Source: Zonotrichia leucophrys gambelii
Lineage: Eukaryota; Chordata; Aves; Passeriformes; Passerellidae
Reading direction: 5' to 3'
NCBI RefSeq assembly: GCF_028769735.1
Contig: NC_088171.1
Span: forward strand, 92,488,912-92,552,911
Length of the DNA: 64,000 bases
Under the pieces are notes generated by a model that was not told the origin of the DNA, searched no databases, and saw only the letters and a list, made by a program, of their open reading frames with translations. The position numbers and the translations under genes are program-made. Positions 36,801 to 51,800 of the stretch are shown in pieces; the first letter of the stretch is position 1, and every line of letters begins with the position of its first letter.

Positions 36801-39800
36801 TCTACAGTGCCATTATGCATCTCCAATTTAAAAATCTGCCATATGTTTGGAAGGACACAATATAAAATAATTTTATTGACATATTTGTAATGGGCTTGCT
36901 TGTGCACTACTGTTACCCTAAACTGCCTAAAGCCACTGAAGCATCTTTACAATCCCACCACCTTTTCTGTGGGCAAAAAGAGAGAATTTCCATCACAATC
37001 TGACATTACTGGAGGAAGGGACCCTCAGGGTTCTCTTTATTCTTGCTGCTGTAAAGGTCATCTGCTCAAATTCTGCCAAACCTGAGCAACAATATAATAC
37101 ATAATACTTATAACTTGTATTGTTGACCCATAGAAAATTACCTGTGATATTTCTTGAAGGTGTTGGTGAATATTTCAATCTCAACAATCTAAGGACCAAC
37201 TTTTACTACATTTTTAAAATCACTTTCCATGGGGTAATTCAGGTAGAAAAAAATTAACAACATACTGTCTGAATAGAATATATTTCCTAAAGGCTTCTAT
37301 TGATTAATGGTGTTTCCTAGGGAAATAAAGCAGGGGAGCATATCTTGAACTATGTATTCTTTCAGAATTACTATTTTTCTGTACCTGACTCATTCAAGTT
37401 ACTTTTGAACTGATTTTTATCCACTCAATTACGAGGATTACAGACAGATGTGATCTTTTTCAATGGCATTTCTTTGTTTTCTTTTTTTTCTTTTTCCTTC
37501 AAAGATTGAAATGTTCCAGTAGTCATCAATTGAAAGATTTCAAGGTGATATTTTGATGTCATGATTTTGTGTTCTGTTTACAGGTGCCGCTTCAGCCAAA
37601 TGCTGCATCCTATTTTTGAGGAAGCTTCTAATGTAATCAAAGAAGAGTATCCAGATAAGAATCAAGTGGTGTTTGCTAGAGTAGACTGTGATCAGCATTG
37701 TAAGTAAATCTTGATTTAGGTTTTTCTGTGCTGTCCTGCTACCAAGTTAGTAACTGTGTTGAAAAATATGCTAAATAGCTGTGCAAAGTGTAGCTGTAGA
37801 TGGCCCATCATTTAGCTCAGGGTTGCTTTTAATATATCAGCAAACCTCCTCTTCTGAATTTGTCAGGGCAATTTCCAGTGTTTCTTTCTCATTGCATCCA
37901 TCAACATCCTTTATTTCATCAGTTCAGCTTATCTCATTTAATGAGGGAAATAGGGCTGTGATTATAAATTGAATTGGCTCATTCACATGTCAGAGAAGCA
38001 CTAGTGCAAAAAATAATGCAGGTCTTCACAACCAAGAAAAGGAAGGGGTAACCTTCCACAGTTAGCGTGGAGAATATGTTCTGATCAAATCTTCCTTGCA
38101 CCTTGGAGTCGTGGCAGGGGCTGTAAGCTTCCTTTCACACAGCCAGGCAGGGATCAGAGCTTTGCTCTGCTCTTGTTACACATGCCAGCAAACAGTTCCC
38201 TGTTTGGGTTGGGTTTTCCCCATGCCCAGACATGAAAATTATATGCAATATCTTACTTTATGCTAGTACTCATTCCTAAAGTTCTTTTTTAATCCCTTAA
38301 TAAGTAAAATAAATGTGAGGAACATCTGTTGTACATTGAAAGGCAAATGGATAGTACCAGGATTTTTATTACACTGTTGGACAGCTGTGTTATTTTATGC
38401 TTCTTAGAGACCAGCATTTCTAGGAATAATTTCTTAACAGTGGTTTATGATTCCCAGAGAGTATTAGCAGAAAAAATTCAGTTTAATTGATACTGATTAT
38501 ACTATTTGGGCTTTACAAAACTGTTAATTTGTAAGGACAAGCATCATTGGAAATTGGCTCATCTTTTCATGTCAAGATAATGACAACAAAACTTTCTGCA
38601 AAGTTCTCACTAAAGACCATAGTAAAATCAGCCTGTGTTGTTATGAGGTTTTATTGTTTTATTGTTGAGGTTTAAATTAATTGCTGCAGTCTTTGCTTTG
38701 GTTGCTGTAGCTTCAGTTGCTTGAATAACTCAGAGTCTGGGCTGCTGGATGCCCAGTGTTTTGCTATGAGACCTTCTTGTCTTAGCAGCAATAGTTAAGA
38801 AAACTTTTTTTTGTCCCCCACCAAGCGTTTGAAATGCTTTAAAAGTTTGAAATGCCTAATCCTCTCATGTGCTCTTTGAATTAAGGTAACTGGTGCTTGT
38901 TACAGAGAGCTGAGAGGAGGAGATGCTACAGGAGAGATTGTCATCCCTCCTGGGAGTACTTGTAGTGGGCTAAGTAGTAGGAGGCAGTCAGGAGTTTTGG
39001 TTTTTCTTTATATTTCTGGAATACTATTAGTTCTCAGTATTTACTATTTTTGTCCTTAATTTAAGTAGATGAGCATGACTGCTGTTGCAGAAGATGTAAA
39101 ATGTGAGCATTAAAAATAAAATCCTTTAATGACAGACAATTTACATTGCCTTTTTGAATTGAAACAACAGAGTTGTGCATGTCATTCCTAGTTTCTAGTA
39201 TTTATATGCTGGGTTTTAAACAATGGTACTTTTTATGGCACACAATTATTTGGCATGTCCTAAAGTTTTAGGTATTTTAACTTGGATTTTAATGTGTGCA
39301 ATAGCAGCTTTTTAGTAAGAAAGCAGATATTGCTGTATTATCAAGGTTGGGCCTGTGTAGTATTTTGCTTATTGCTGGTGTCAAGATTCTTAGTGGTTTG
39401 GGATTTCTTACTCAAGCTTTATATTTTTGTATGTGTTTACATATTTTAGCAACACTAGAGGTTTTATGTCAATATTTTGGTGGTTTGTTATGCCTGTAGA
39501 TTTCATACCACTAGTAATTTGCTGTTAGAATGGTGTTGTAGAGATGGTGGATTATTTGCATTACAAATGATTTGGTTCTTTTTGAGGCCAAGACTCTGTA
39601 GGGAATCCAAATAGCTGATTTCTGGCCACTCAAAAACAGCTTTCAGAATGGTTACTCAGGCATAGATACTTTCTATTTAATGCACTATTATTGAAGCACA
39701 CTGCAGGGCCCAACAGCTCACACCAGCTTCTGAGGGTAAAGCAAATTAAAGAGAATTATTGATGTACTGCCAAATGTTTGATGCCTAATGACAAAACCAT

Positions 39801-42800
39801 CATTCTGTCTGCTCTTATAGCCAAAATAAATATGTTTTTCTGGAAAGTGATAGTCCTTAATGTGATAAAATACAAAATATACATATTAACACTATATTAA
39901 GCCTCTGTATGGGTTATATTTTACACTAGTTTGTAATATTGTAGAACATAATTATACCTGGAATGTGTAGGCAGAGTCTCCAGGCTGTGTTTAAGCTGGT
40001 GTGCAACATACACTAAAGGTAAATCTGGAGCAGGTAGTTAAAGCAGATACTCTTTGCTTTTCCAAGACCACATCCTTTTATAACTTAAAAATGTCTGAGT
40101 TCTGCTACATTGTGTCTTGTTAAAGTCTTGGATGGTTCTGTTATGTTCAGTTTAGTAATTCAGGTATCTTAAATACTGGACACCTCTTATCTAAGTATAA
40201 TACCTGGTAAAAGTGATCTTCCATATAAAATTACAGATCTTACTGCATAGATGTTATTAGAAAGGTTTTGCTTCATGGTTTGGGGTTTTTTGTTTGTTTG
40301 GGGTTTTTTGGGTGTTTTTTTTTTTTTTTTTTTTTTGCTTGTGTCTCAGTGTTTTTAATCTTTTATGTTAAGCAGCAGTGTTGGACACTCACTTGGTACA
40401 ATAGATTTCCTATGTTTCTGTTCTCTGTGAGTGGATATTGCAATCTTAAACTCATGTTTCACTGGGGAGTTTATATTTTGGACAGTTTCTCTAAATTCAG
40501 CATTAGGAGCTGTGGTACAAAATCCTTGTCAATTGAAGTATCTATATTGGGGGTTTGATTCTACTGCACCATGTTTTCCTTTGGTTTCTGAGTTAAATAA
40601 AAATAGTAGCTAGTTTGAATAGATCTTTGTGCCTCCAAACATAAATCAGTTTCTCACTGAGGGTATGTAAGGAGATGCTTTGCTGGACAGACTGTTTAGG
40701 GAACTGTTCTTCCATTCCAAATGTGTCTGGGAGTGGTAATTTCCCTAAATTTTGTGAGCTGCTGTTCTCTGTGACTGGCTGTTCCTGCAGTGTGTGCTCA
40801 CGTTGCTAATGTTAGTCTGCAGAGATGAGATTGTGTTGCTACTGTGCCTTTGGAAAGCAAAAGAATTGAATGATAACAAATTTGGAAGTTCATAAAGGAA
40901 CTCTAAATTAAACTCTAAACAAGCATGAGGATTTCATTGCATTCTTGTCACTTTGCTTGGGAAAAAAAATTCAGTCTGAGAGAGTTATCTTTGGGTAAAA
41001 TAAAAAGTGTAAGTGATTTGGAGAGGTTGTTGATGGCACTCCTTAGGAGAGCGATTTTGTTAGTCTGTCAAAGAAGATTATGGGATGCCTACTGATGAGG
41101 CCCTGCTTAGAGCAGCATGGCTGTTGTGAATGCTCCTTTGCAGCAGAAAGTGGCTTAAATTTGCTGTTACCTGAGTTTGATACAGAATATTGATTGCTTT
41201 CCTTCTACCTGTTTTGGTCCATCATACCAGTCACCAGTATCACAATCATTGGAGCAGGATGCTTAGTTTATATTCTTTCCCAAGTTCCTTTCTAATTCTG
41301 CTGCTTCTGAGTATTCCAGCAGGGCTTATGATTTCTTGCAAGTGTCACAAGAGCAGTAGTTTAACTGGGGAGAATTTATGGTGTATTATGAAAGTAAAAG
41401 GTACCTATCAAAGACAGATTTCATTTGTCATCTGCAGTGTGCCCTAGTGGGTAGCCTGAGGGACTTCAAAAGATGTTGACTGATCTCAAGTGAGCTAGCA
41501 GAATACTCATTTGGTCATTCCAGCTTCAAATATACAGCTGAAAGGATTTGTTATTTTTGAGATGGAAGATATTGCAGAAGGGTAAGGAAGACTTAAGATG
41601 ATTTGACACACAAAGTAAAGATCAGTGTTAGATCCAGAAAATTCAAACTCTCCCTTATGTGTAGCTGTGCAACTCCTACCACCATCATTGTAACACCAAG
41701 TTAGGAAATGCAGTAGCTTGGGTTTGTGCTTGCTCTTCCTCAGACAACATGAAGAGACCATTCCCCTCTCCTCTAGAAAAAGGGTCACTGAGTATTTTCA
41801 GAAGTTATTTTTACAGGGTTTGAGTTTTGAAACTCTGATTTTCTTTCAGATAACTTTTCAGGCTGTTATAGTCCTCTGTTCAGCATGTGAATTCTACAGG
41901 TGCTGCCTTATATGATGAGGTAGGCATTTAAAATAATTCGCAATATTGTTCGAATCCTACTGAACACGGTTTTTGAGAACCAGTCCTGTAGACTTAAAAT
42001 CTAAATATTTGTTTAGTCATAGTGTGAATTATGGCCCTGAAAAATTAGAGCAGTGTACTGAGTTAATGGTGACCCTTTTAAATATTGCTAGTCCTTCACT
42101 GGGGAGGACCTTCTTAGCTACATTGTTGGTGGGAGCCTTTTTCAATGTAGTAAGTCTTGGTGCAATTTTTCAACACTTAAGTCATTGTACTCAAGTTCAT
42201 TGTATTCAGGTTCATTTAATTTCAACTTGGTGGCAGTGGAATTGAGATTCTTGGTGATGTAATCTGACATCTAGCTAGCTGAACTTTGGATAGTGTCTTG
42301 TGGTGGTAGCCTAGAATGGTGGAGTCTGAAGCATTCTGAGAAACAAGTCATTGGCTGTGTGCTTGCTTGGAGCTGTGGCTTGGCTCGTGTGTGTACACAC
42401 AATGAGAAAAGCCTGACACCCCAAAAAAATGGGTTTGTCATTCCTTTGAATAGAGGAACACACGATCCTCTGGAGAAATGGCTGACAGTACAAGAGATAT
42501 GACAGAGATACGGATCACAAATGATAGCTCACAAGTCCTGCTTTCTTAGAGGATCTTGCTCAGAAGGTGACGTGGGAGACTTTTAGAAAACATGAGTGTA
42601 AATGTCAGGTTTCACATAAAAGTTTGTTTCAAAACAAGAGTTGCTGTCTCTTCCCTGTTGCAAGACAGAGCTTTGCTCAGAAGAAGTATCAACCAGTCAT
42701 ATCTAAAGAGAACTAGGCGACTGCAAGATATTTGTGTTGGAGTTGGCAAAATGAATAGTGGAAAAAAGTCTGGGCAGTTTGGAAATTATTAAATGTCAAC

Positions 42801-45800
42801 AGGTAAACATGCAAAATGGGGAGGAGAATCATCTGAGTCCATCAGTCATTGCTGTGATCAGTTTCTGTTTTGTAGAAGAGAAGAAGATGATCAAGTATGT
42901 CAGTAGCTTCCTATCATAATTAATGTGAAACTGCTAAACACTAGATTTATAATTTAATGATAAATTCAGCAAAATACAAACACAAGGCTTATTCCTTTTA
43001 CACACCTTCATATCTGAAGAAAATAAAAAGTCATAAAGTTGTAGTTGGGAGACTTTTTTTTTTAGGTAGGTTGCCCTTGTCTGTTTCGAATACCTCCTTT
43101 CATCAGAAAACGGGCAATGGGAATGTCAGGAAATATTTTTAAATTTAATTTAGGATTTACTATAACTAATGCAATCTGTGAATGAGCTCAAACAATATTC
43201 CATGTATTTGCATTGTGTATTTCCAATTTTAAAAGGAATATAATTTTGTAGTTGCACTGCTTATGCTAACTCTACCTGTATCAAGTGCCAGGGCTTAATG
43301 AAGCATTTAAGGTTTACTCTATTTGACTTTTGAATTAATTCAAACAGTTTTTCATGTACTTGCATTTTATTTTTTGTAAAAAGATGGTTTTCAAATACTT
43401 ACTTGTGTAGGAGTGTCATTTCTCTGTGTTAGTTCAAATATCAGCATTCATGAAATCTCAATGTAATTTGTAAAGATCATGCAGGTACTGACTTATGAAA
43501 TAATGTTTGAATTCAGCGTGGACAGTGGGCATTTATTGCCATTAATATTTTTACACAACTTCAGCCCTTGATGAAGGTCCACATCCTTAGGTACTGCAAT
43601 CTCCATCTTGGAGAAACTGCATGATCCTCTGAGCCCCTTCTTCAACCTTTGCATCCTCCTGTAGCTGTGGAAATAACATGAGGGAGAAGTCCATGTGGTG
43701 AGACAAAGAAATGTGGGTTTGGTGTTCCCTTGCTGTGCTGCTCTGTATCAGGAGCAGTCACTGATCTCAGTGTGTTTCTGTGGAACCTTGACACGTTGTG
43801 CTCCTTGCCAGACCCTGTCAAGGTTGGACCAGCTCATGTGTACTGTCAGACCAAAGGTCCTTCTGTCAGCAGGGAGGGGGGCAGTAAATACCTGCCTTGC
43901 AGATGTTGTTTGTCTTCTACCAAGCAAATATTAAGTGATTCCTCTCCTGCTGTACTTGCCACCTTCTTGCAGGCAGCTCTTAGGTACTTTAACTAAAATG
44001 TGGTAGAGTTTAAGGGAAGAAAACATTATTAATCTAGTGTTCATTAATGTTGAATATATTGACATCCTCCATGGAGAAATTTGTATTCATTTGAAATAAA
44101 AGTACTCTTCACTGAGGACATAAAATGTTTTACCTTAATTTTATCTGTAATTAGTGCACTAAGAAATGCACTTCTGGGATATTTAGGAAACAAGTCAAGG
44201 CCTCTTAGTCAAAATTGATAGGCTGAATTCTGTGCTGTTTTATAGTGATGCAAAGGTTTTTAGGAACTGGGCTAAGCTGGTGAAGCTTTGAAGTTTACTT
44301 GGGAGAAGTTAGAGAACATTTTTGTGGAGTAGACCTGGTTCTTATTGTGTTATTTTCAGGTTTTTTTGTTTTCAGTTCTCAGACTGATTTAAGCTGTGCA
44401 ATTTGTACAAAGACTGTTTTCAGTAACTAAAGCTGCAAATAGGATTAGTATTGTAGCAGCAGTTGGTTTCACTGAGAGTTCTCCAGGCAGCATGGAATTC
44501 AGACTTCTCCATTCTCTTTAAAAAAGAGTAAGTGTAAGATAGAAAGTAAATCTGCTTTGTGGTAAATATATAGCTGAGAAGGGATGTTTTTGTCAGAGTG
44601 GATTTGTTCTCATTTATTCAGTACTGCGCTCATGGACCCCATTTGGTTGCCTACCTGCTGTGGGCTAATCCAGGCGACGTGAAGGGTACCCTGTGACTTG
44701 TAAGGAGTCCATGAAAAGTAAGGATATGTGTTCAGGCCACACTTGCAATGCCTTCCTCTCTCTGTCAACTGAATGAAACTTCTCTGTCTCCAAAGGATAG
44801 GTCAGTCTGCTGAATTCACCACCTCTGTCTTTCCTTAAGAGAGAAAAGAAGGGGAAGTGTGGTGGGTGTGGTTCACTGGAATGAGTCTCCTCAAATGGTT
44901 AAGTAACTTGCTGTGCATATGTGGGGGGCATTTAGTTGAGTTTAGGTCCAGAGATATAAGTAAACTGCATCCCACTCTTTAAAAGAAGATAAGTAATTTT
45001 CACAGGGCCTGTGAGATTTTTTTTTTTTCTAGATTTATTTCCAGGAGAGGAGTGAACAGGAAGGAATAATTAAGCAAAGCAAAGTCCAAAGGAAAGTGCT
45101 TCTGGAAATCTATCCAACATTACATACTTTGTCTTTGTTGTTTCTTTTTATTCTTGCTTTCCTAAGAACCCAAAGTATATCTGGTTACCTCATTTCTTCA
45201 GTTCTTCCTCATGAAATTGTCAAGTTCTTTGCTGGACTTCAGCCACATCTGAAAGGGGGAATAGCATTCAAAGCTATTAAATACTTAAAAACTTTGATTA
45301 AAGAAGTTGCTGAATATTGGAAATGTACAAACCAAATTTCTACACCATAGCAAAGGTTGCTGTAAAAACTCAAGGCAGCTGGATCCTGCTCAGTGTGGCA
45401 CAAATCACTTGCTGGTTATGTGTAAGCTTTCCCATCCATGTGTGGCTGGGAACTAGCTGCAGTTCCTATTGCAATTTGCTGTGTCCCAGTGATTTAGCAA
45501 AGTGGAAGAGGGACACAGGGGCATGTTAAGAACCCTGGTGGGGTGTGGTAAAGAATCACATTTGTGCCTTAGTAGTGGTTGTAAGGGCACAGGATGCACA
45601 ATTATGGGAAACTTGTATTTTTTCTACTTAGCATTCTTCTTTGGTGCTCTTTTAATTTTTCTGTAAGGCCTCTTTCTGGTTTTATTCTTCTACATTTGTA
45701 AGTCTTGTGGATAAATAAATGACTGAGCTGTTAGATAAAGGTGAAAATAGCTAGTGCTCTTATCCTAGATTAATGCCAATTACTTTGTTACTTTGTTGTG

Positions 45801-48800
45801 TGAAGCTTTGTGTGATCCAAGTCTGGAAGAAGACTGGACTGTATGTAAAGATGTGAATGAAGACCTGTCTTGGAGGGAATGATGATACTGTTGACCAGAG
45901 AGGTCAACTGGTTGACCAGAGGTGTTTGCCTTAACCTGGAATTTTGTGTTTGTTCAAAACCTGAACATCTCAGAACTGGAACAGCAGTCTTCTGGCCTTC
46001 ACAGCCTTCAAAAAACACTTTGCACAGGGTTCACATTCTCAAACATTTTAGACGTGACAGTTATATTTCCAGCATTGCAACTGAGATGAAAATCCTAAGT
46101 TTGAAGAAAAATAGATGATTTATTTTATTAATATTTTCTCAAGTGGGTTAATTAACTGAGATTGGCAAGCTTTGAACATTCTCATGTTCTTGTTATGCTC
46201 TTAAATTTGCCTTCCTAGTTGTTTGTAGGAAGTGTACTAAATGGGTATACACGACCAAGCTGAATCTTTGCTTAACGCAGATTTGGTAATTTTTCCCTTT
46301 ATGACAGTCAGTGCCTGGGAGGAATACAGGTGTGAAGGGTTTTGGTGCTTTTGCTTTGGGGGGTTTTGGGGGATTTATTTTTGTGGGGAGTTTTTTTGAG
46401 GGTTTTTTTTTTTTTGCTTTGTCTTCTTGTTGCTTAAAGACTGAACTGCTGATTCAGAGATTCCACATCTAGGCAGTCAGGTACATGCGTAAGAAACCAT
46501 GTTCAGTATATTTCTGTATTTGTAGAGCTTTGCTTTCATTCTCTTAATTTCTTTTTAGCTGATATAGCTCAGAGGTACAGGATAAGCAAATACCCAACTC
46601 TGAAGCTCTTCCGGAATGGCATGATGATGAAGAGGGAATACAGGGGCCAGAGATCTGTGACAGCAATAGCAGATTACATCAGGCAGCAGAAGAGTAACCC
46701 TATTCGGGAGGTCCAGGATTTGGAAGAAATCAGTTCTCTTGATGTAAGTGTTTCAATTTTATTCCTTCTCTGGAATTTTTTACGATGTTGAGCTGTGGAA
46801 TGTTCAATACCTTGTGCGTTTTTTTTAACTGAATGGAAAACTGGATCACTTGCAATATTAAAAATTAGTGTAGTCACTTTGAGCTGCATTCATTCCACTA
46901 CTAAGTTATTTATCTTGCTTTTAAAAATTTGAAAAGAATCGTGTGTTGTATTTGACAAGGTACTTTTAATATTCCTCACCAAAAAAAATACGAGGATTCT
47001 TCTGAATATTGGAAAGGCAAAAAAGAAATAATTTCTGCATTTACTGACTGTTGAATGAATGGCATCTCTGTATTTAATATCTGTAGGGAGTAATGACATT
47101 TTTTGATAATTCAACCTTTGTTTTTACAGCGCAGCAGAAGAAATATTATTGGGTACTTTGAGCAAAAGGACTCTGATAATTACAGAACCTTTGAAAGAGT
47201 AGCGAATATTTTGCATGATGATTGTGTGTTCCTCTCTGCCTTTGGGTAAGTTTTGAAATTTCTTGATTTCATGACTTCATTATTGAAATTCTGTTAATGA
47301 GGTCTATATAATTTTATTAAATAGACTTCTTTATTGTTTTCAGTGTGGCATAGCTGAAGAGACTAAACCTTAATGGATAAATACACTGAAGGGATAGAAG
47401 GACAAAACTCTTCTTAGCCTTAATGTTTGCTGTGAAATTAAACTTTTAATTTTTCCTTCCTTTTTCTTTTTTTGCCATTCTTTGTTAGTATAGTTTAAAT
47501 GTACCTGAGGAGGTTTGGGTGGGGGAATGGTAGACATTGTGCAGTCATTGTGTCCCAAAAACCTGCATTATTAGAGGGAGAGGGTTTTTTTTATTATTTC
47601 CCCTGTCTTTTTTTTTTCTTTTCCTTTTCTCTCTAGGGAACGTAGTTGCTTACTCATTTCCTCTTGGTGTTAGGGGAGCAGACCTTGTTCCAAAATACCT
47701 AATTTCTGTGCCTGGGCCTTTTACATGCAGGTTTTATGTCACTGCACAGTGCAATAGCTTAGAAAATTGCATTGGTGAGCTACACAGTGTAAGTCTGGAA
47801 GAAAAATCAACAGGAATTCGGATTTCTCCTTGTACAGATTTACAGTGATATTTCAAAATATTCAGTTGAAGAAGAATAGATTGGGAGTGATTCACTTTTT
47901 AAATAGCATATTAAAATCTAGATTAATTCTGCAGTGTTTAAAGTGCCAGCACTGCCCAATTTGAAGTGATTGGGCATTGATGTGATTGTAGTGGTTTCCA
48001 GTCTACCCACAGTTGTAAAATCAGGAATTTGCATGATTTATGCCAGATTTTATGTTGCACAGGGTTGCCTCAGGAGTTTTTTTAATTGTATGTAGTGGAG
48101 AATAGCAGAGAAAGTGAGAGGATGTATCAAGGTAGAAAATGTTTCATGTGTTTGGACAAAACCTGCTGTCAGTCCCTGATGCCTGTTCCAATTTGTCTCT
48201 AGGAATAGTTTGTGGGTGGATATGAGTGTTTGCAAAGTGCAGGGTTGCACATGGTTTCCCTTCCTTCAGTCCCCAGTCAGGTACTGCTACAACTGTGTAA
48301 GCAGCCCTGGCCACGACTTGTAAATCTGTGGTCTCTAAGTCTGTCAGTCTCATCCCTGGTGAGTGCCATTATCTCCAGTGTTTTCTGAGGGCTGCATCCA
48401 TCCTTGTTCTCAGCACAGCCACTATGAGTTGCTATTAGAATTTTAAATTATTTTTTGCCCCTCATTCAACTTTTCAAAAATAATTTTAAAAAATTATTAG
48501 TAAGATAGCACTACTTTCAACATTCACTCCTGCTTTTTGAGTCTGTTCATCTTTGGTTTTCAGTTTGTCAATTGCCCATAATGAGAAGCAGTTTCCCACC
48601 AATTCAGTGTTAGCACTTGGTTGTTGGGCACTGTTCATGAAGTACTATAAGTACTATAGGCGGTTTATTTTTATTTTTTGTTCAGATATAAGCAATAAGC
48701 AGACATAGTGGAATGGATCACAGTTTGATTATTGATAACCTGCCTGTGTAAATACAGATTGCACAGCAGGTTTATCATTATTCTTATCTCCAGACACCCA

Positions 48801-51800
48801 TTCATATTCTAGCCTGGAGCTGTTAGTGTTTTAAAGTGCTGCCTTCCCAACAGCAACCTTGGAAGCTAAATGTTTTCATCTCTCAGTAGCTGAGGCTCTT
48901 CAACTTCCTAAAAATTGTATGTGAAAAGACTTCCAAGAGAGATGCTGGCTACAGATCAGTTTTTTATTCAGATTATATATAGCAAAATTCTTCATGGGGA
49001 GCTGGCATTGATCAGTTGAACTCTTCTGACTGAGCATCCTGACAGCCCCTGGAAAGGACTTTTGGTTTTGCTATGGACAGAGGTCAACAGCTACTTGATT
49101 TGGGGAGGTTACATGAGTGGTCATGTTCAGATTTCTCTTAAGCTAAAGTAAAACAATCAATTTGACAGGAGGAACATAGTTGCTTGACTAACTTCTGTCA
49201 AGGCAGAACTGTCCCTTTATGCCAAAATTATTCTGTCTTTAGGTACTTGTGATAGCTTATTTTAAAACTCTGTTAATAGTATTTAGTTGCAGATGATTTT
49301 GATGCTTAAAACTGTTCTTAAATTAACTGATCCTTACAGTTCTGTTAAAATATGAAGTGACCAAAGAACAAGATTATTAAAAAAATACTTGTAAGCAGGA
49401 CGAGATAGATAAAGAATCTAATTAAGAGATTGTTAGAGTTAGATTTTAGAAATAGAGAGGAGTGAATCTGTAATGTTTGTGATCATGGAAGAGAATGTTG
49501 AACAGGGAAAAAAAAGGCAAAAAATACTTTTATCTTAAAAGGCTATGATGGACTATAAGTAATTTATGGCAGAAAGTGATAAATCTTGGAACTGTTTTAA
49601 TTTTACATTAGCAAGTAAATATGGCAGGGGAGGGTGGGGGGGTTGTGTGCTTTCCAGAGATTCACCTTGTACATTACTGCTTCAAAAAAGACAAAATGCA
49701 AACTGAAGTGTTTCCATTTTAGTAGTTGTTTTAAAAAGGTGTATCTTCAGGCATTTGGGATTTTCACATCATGTCCCCACTTTATTTGAGTTATCTGAAA
49801 AAAAAATCAGTCATAGCTGCAGCTACTGGAGTGGAAGAGCACAGAAGAGGACATTGTGGGCTCTACCACAGGGTTACCCTGGAGCATGTATTTCATTATA
49901 GATTATCATCAGCTTAGCAAGCAGTGATTGTGCAGGTGGCTTCCATGGCTTCACTTTCTTATTCCATGAAGGCTTATTTGGGATGCAAGTGGTTTACTTC
50001 AGTCGTGATTGTCACTAGGAAGGCTCATTTCGCATTATGGGGAGAGTCATGTTGGGAATACAAAAATGCATTTTAAAACACACATCTCTAAACTGATGCA
50101 AATACTGGTGGTGTAACATAACTGATGCCAGGCACCTTTTGTATGTGATAAGAAAAGATAATTGGATCAAAAGAAATCAATAAAACATAGGTACTTTGAG
50201 TTCAGCCTTATGGTGTCTGTAGTTTTCTTGGCACTTTAAATTGTTCAGACCCCCCTGGAAGATGTAGCTCATCTTGCAGTGAAGTAAATTCAGATAATTT
50301 GACTTCTCTTACTTCTCTGTCTCCTTCATTGGATGCACAGCTGTTCCAACTTACTTGAATAAGAGATGATAATTTTGGGGTACAAACTAGCAGCTTTCAG
50401 GGCACTTTGCTGTGATTTGGGGTAAAATATTCTAAAGACAAGAAGAGAGGAACTTACCAAGGTGAGGTAGTAAGCTGAATAGCAAGGAGGAATTGTATAT
50501 CTTAGAGGTACACTTGCTGTATCATCAGTGGCCAGGAACTGCATGCTGTGTCTTCTTTCTAGGTGTGTTCTGAGGGTAAAATGGACACTGGGGGCTCACT
50601 TGCCCTCCATTTTCTCATTGCTTTTTCCTACAGAGCACCTCAAAGCCCTTCTCTGTCAGGGTAGAGGAGATGTAAATTCTTAATGTAAACTGTGGAATAG
50701 GAAGAGTGAATGCAAACAAGAATCCACCTTCCTCTTTGCTTCCTCAAGATTTTTTCTTTAATTCTTTGATAGTTTTTACCCAAAATTGTCCTGGTGTTTA
50801 TCACTTGTCACTTTGTTGCCTTTAGTCCAGACTTGTGATCTTAGGGATGAATCTTGCTGAGTCCCTTAATGCCCTCTTATCCAGGCAGGCCAAGTTTCTA
50901 TGAAGTCACTTTACAGTTTACTTTAAAAATTAAGAATTTTAATTCTCAAATTGTGAAGGGGTTAAAAAAAGAAGCAAGGAAAGGATATAAAATTAAAACG
51001 TGAATTTTGGTATCTCAGTTATTTTATTTGTCTGTACCAAGACATGCTTACTGGTTGGTTTGTTGTAGGGCTATTTCAAAAGCAGAGAGAATTAGCGGAG
51101 ACAATGTAATCTACAAGCCACCAGGGGTAAGTGTAACTATGTATTTTATTTTGATTGCTGTGATTATATGTGAATATAAACAAATGGAGACTGTATTCAG
51201 ACCATTCAGTATGTTACTGCATCTCAGATCTTAGTTTTATTCCATCACTGAATAGTGTGAGGAATAGGATAATAGAAATTAGTGTTTCTGAGTTAGTGAA
51301 AAAGATCAGTCTCACATGTTAACAGTTAATGCACAGAACCTAAACCTATAGTTTGAAATATCCATGTCAAAAAATTCTTTTTTTTTTTGCAGTCAACACA
51401 TCATGTGTGTTCTGTAGAACTTTAAAATCTGTGAAGCTGGTACACTTCATGTTTTTCAAAGCAAGTGACAGTTACCTTGTATTTTTATGACTGTTACTTA
51501 ATTGTCTTGTATGCCTTAGTCCACAAGGATTAAGACCCCTTCTGTTAATTAAAAAAAAATAAATTAATAAAATTAACTGTGGGTTAACAAACTGTCATAA
51601 ACATATTTTTTGCTGGAAGAAAAATTCAGTACAGAAGAAAACCTGCAAGAGTTGCTTTATAGAGCCATACTATCTAAAACTCTGCTCCTTTCTCAAATTT
51701 ACTGTATGAAAAGAGCTACTTACAAAAGAGGAAATAGATGCAAATAGACCTGAGGGGGAAGGGAGTTTCAAAGCATTTTTATTTTTTTCCAACAACAGAA

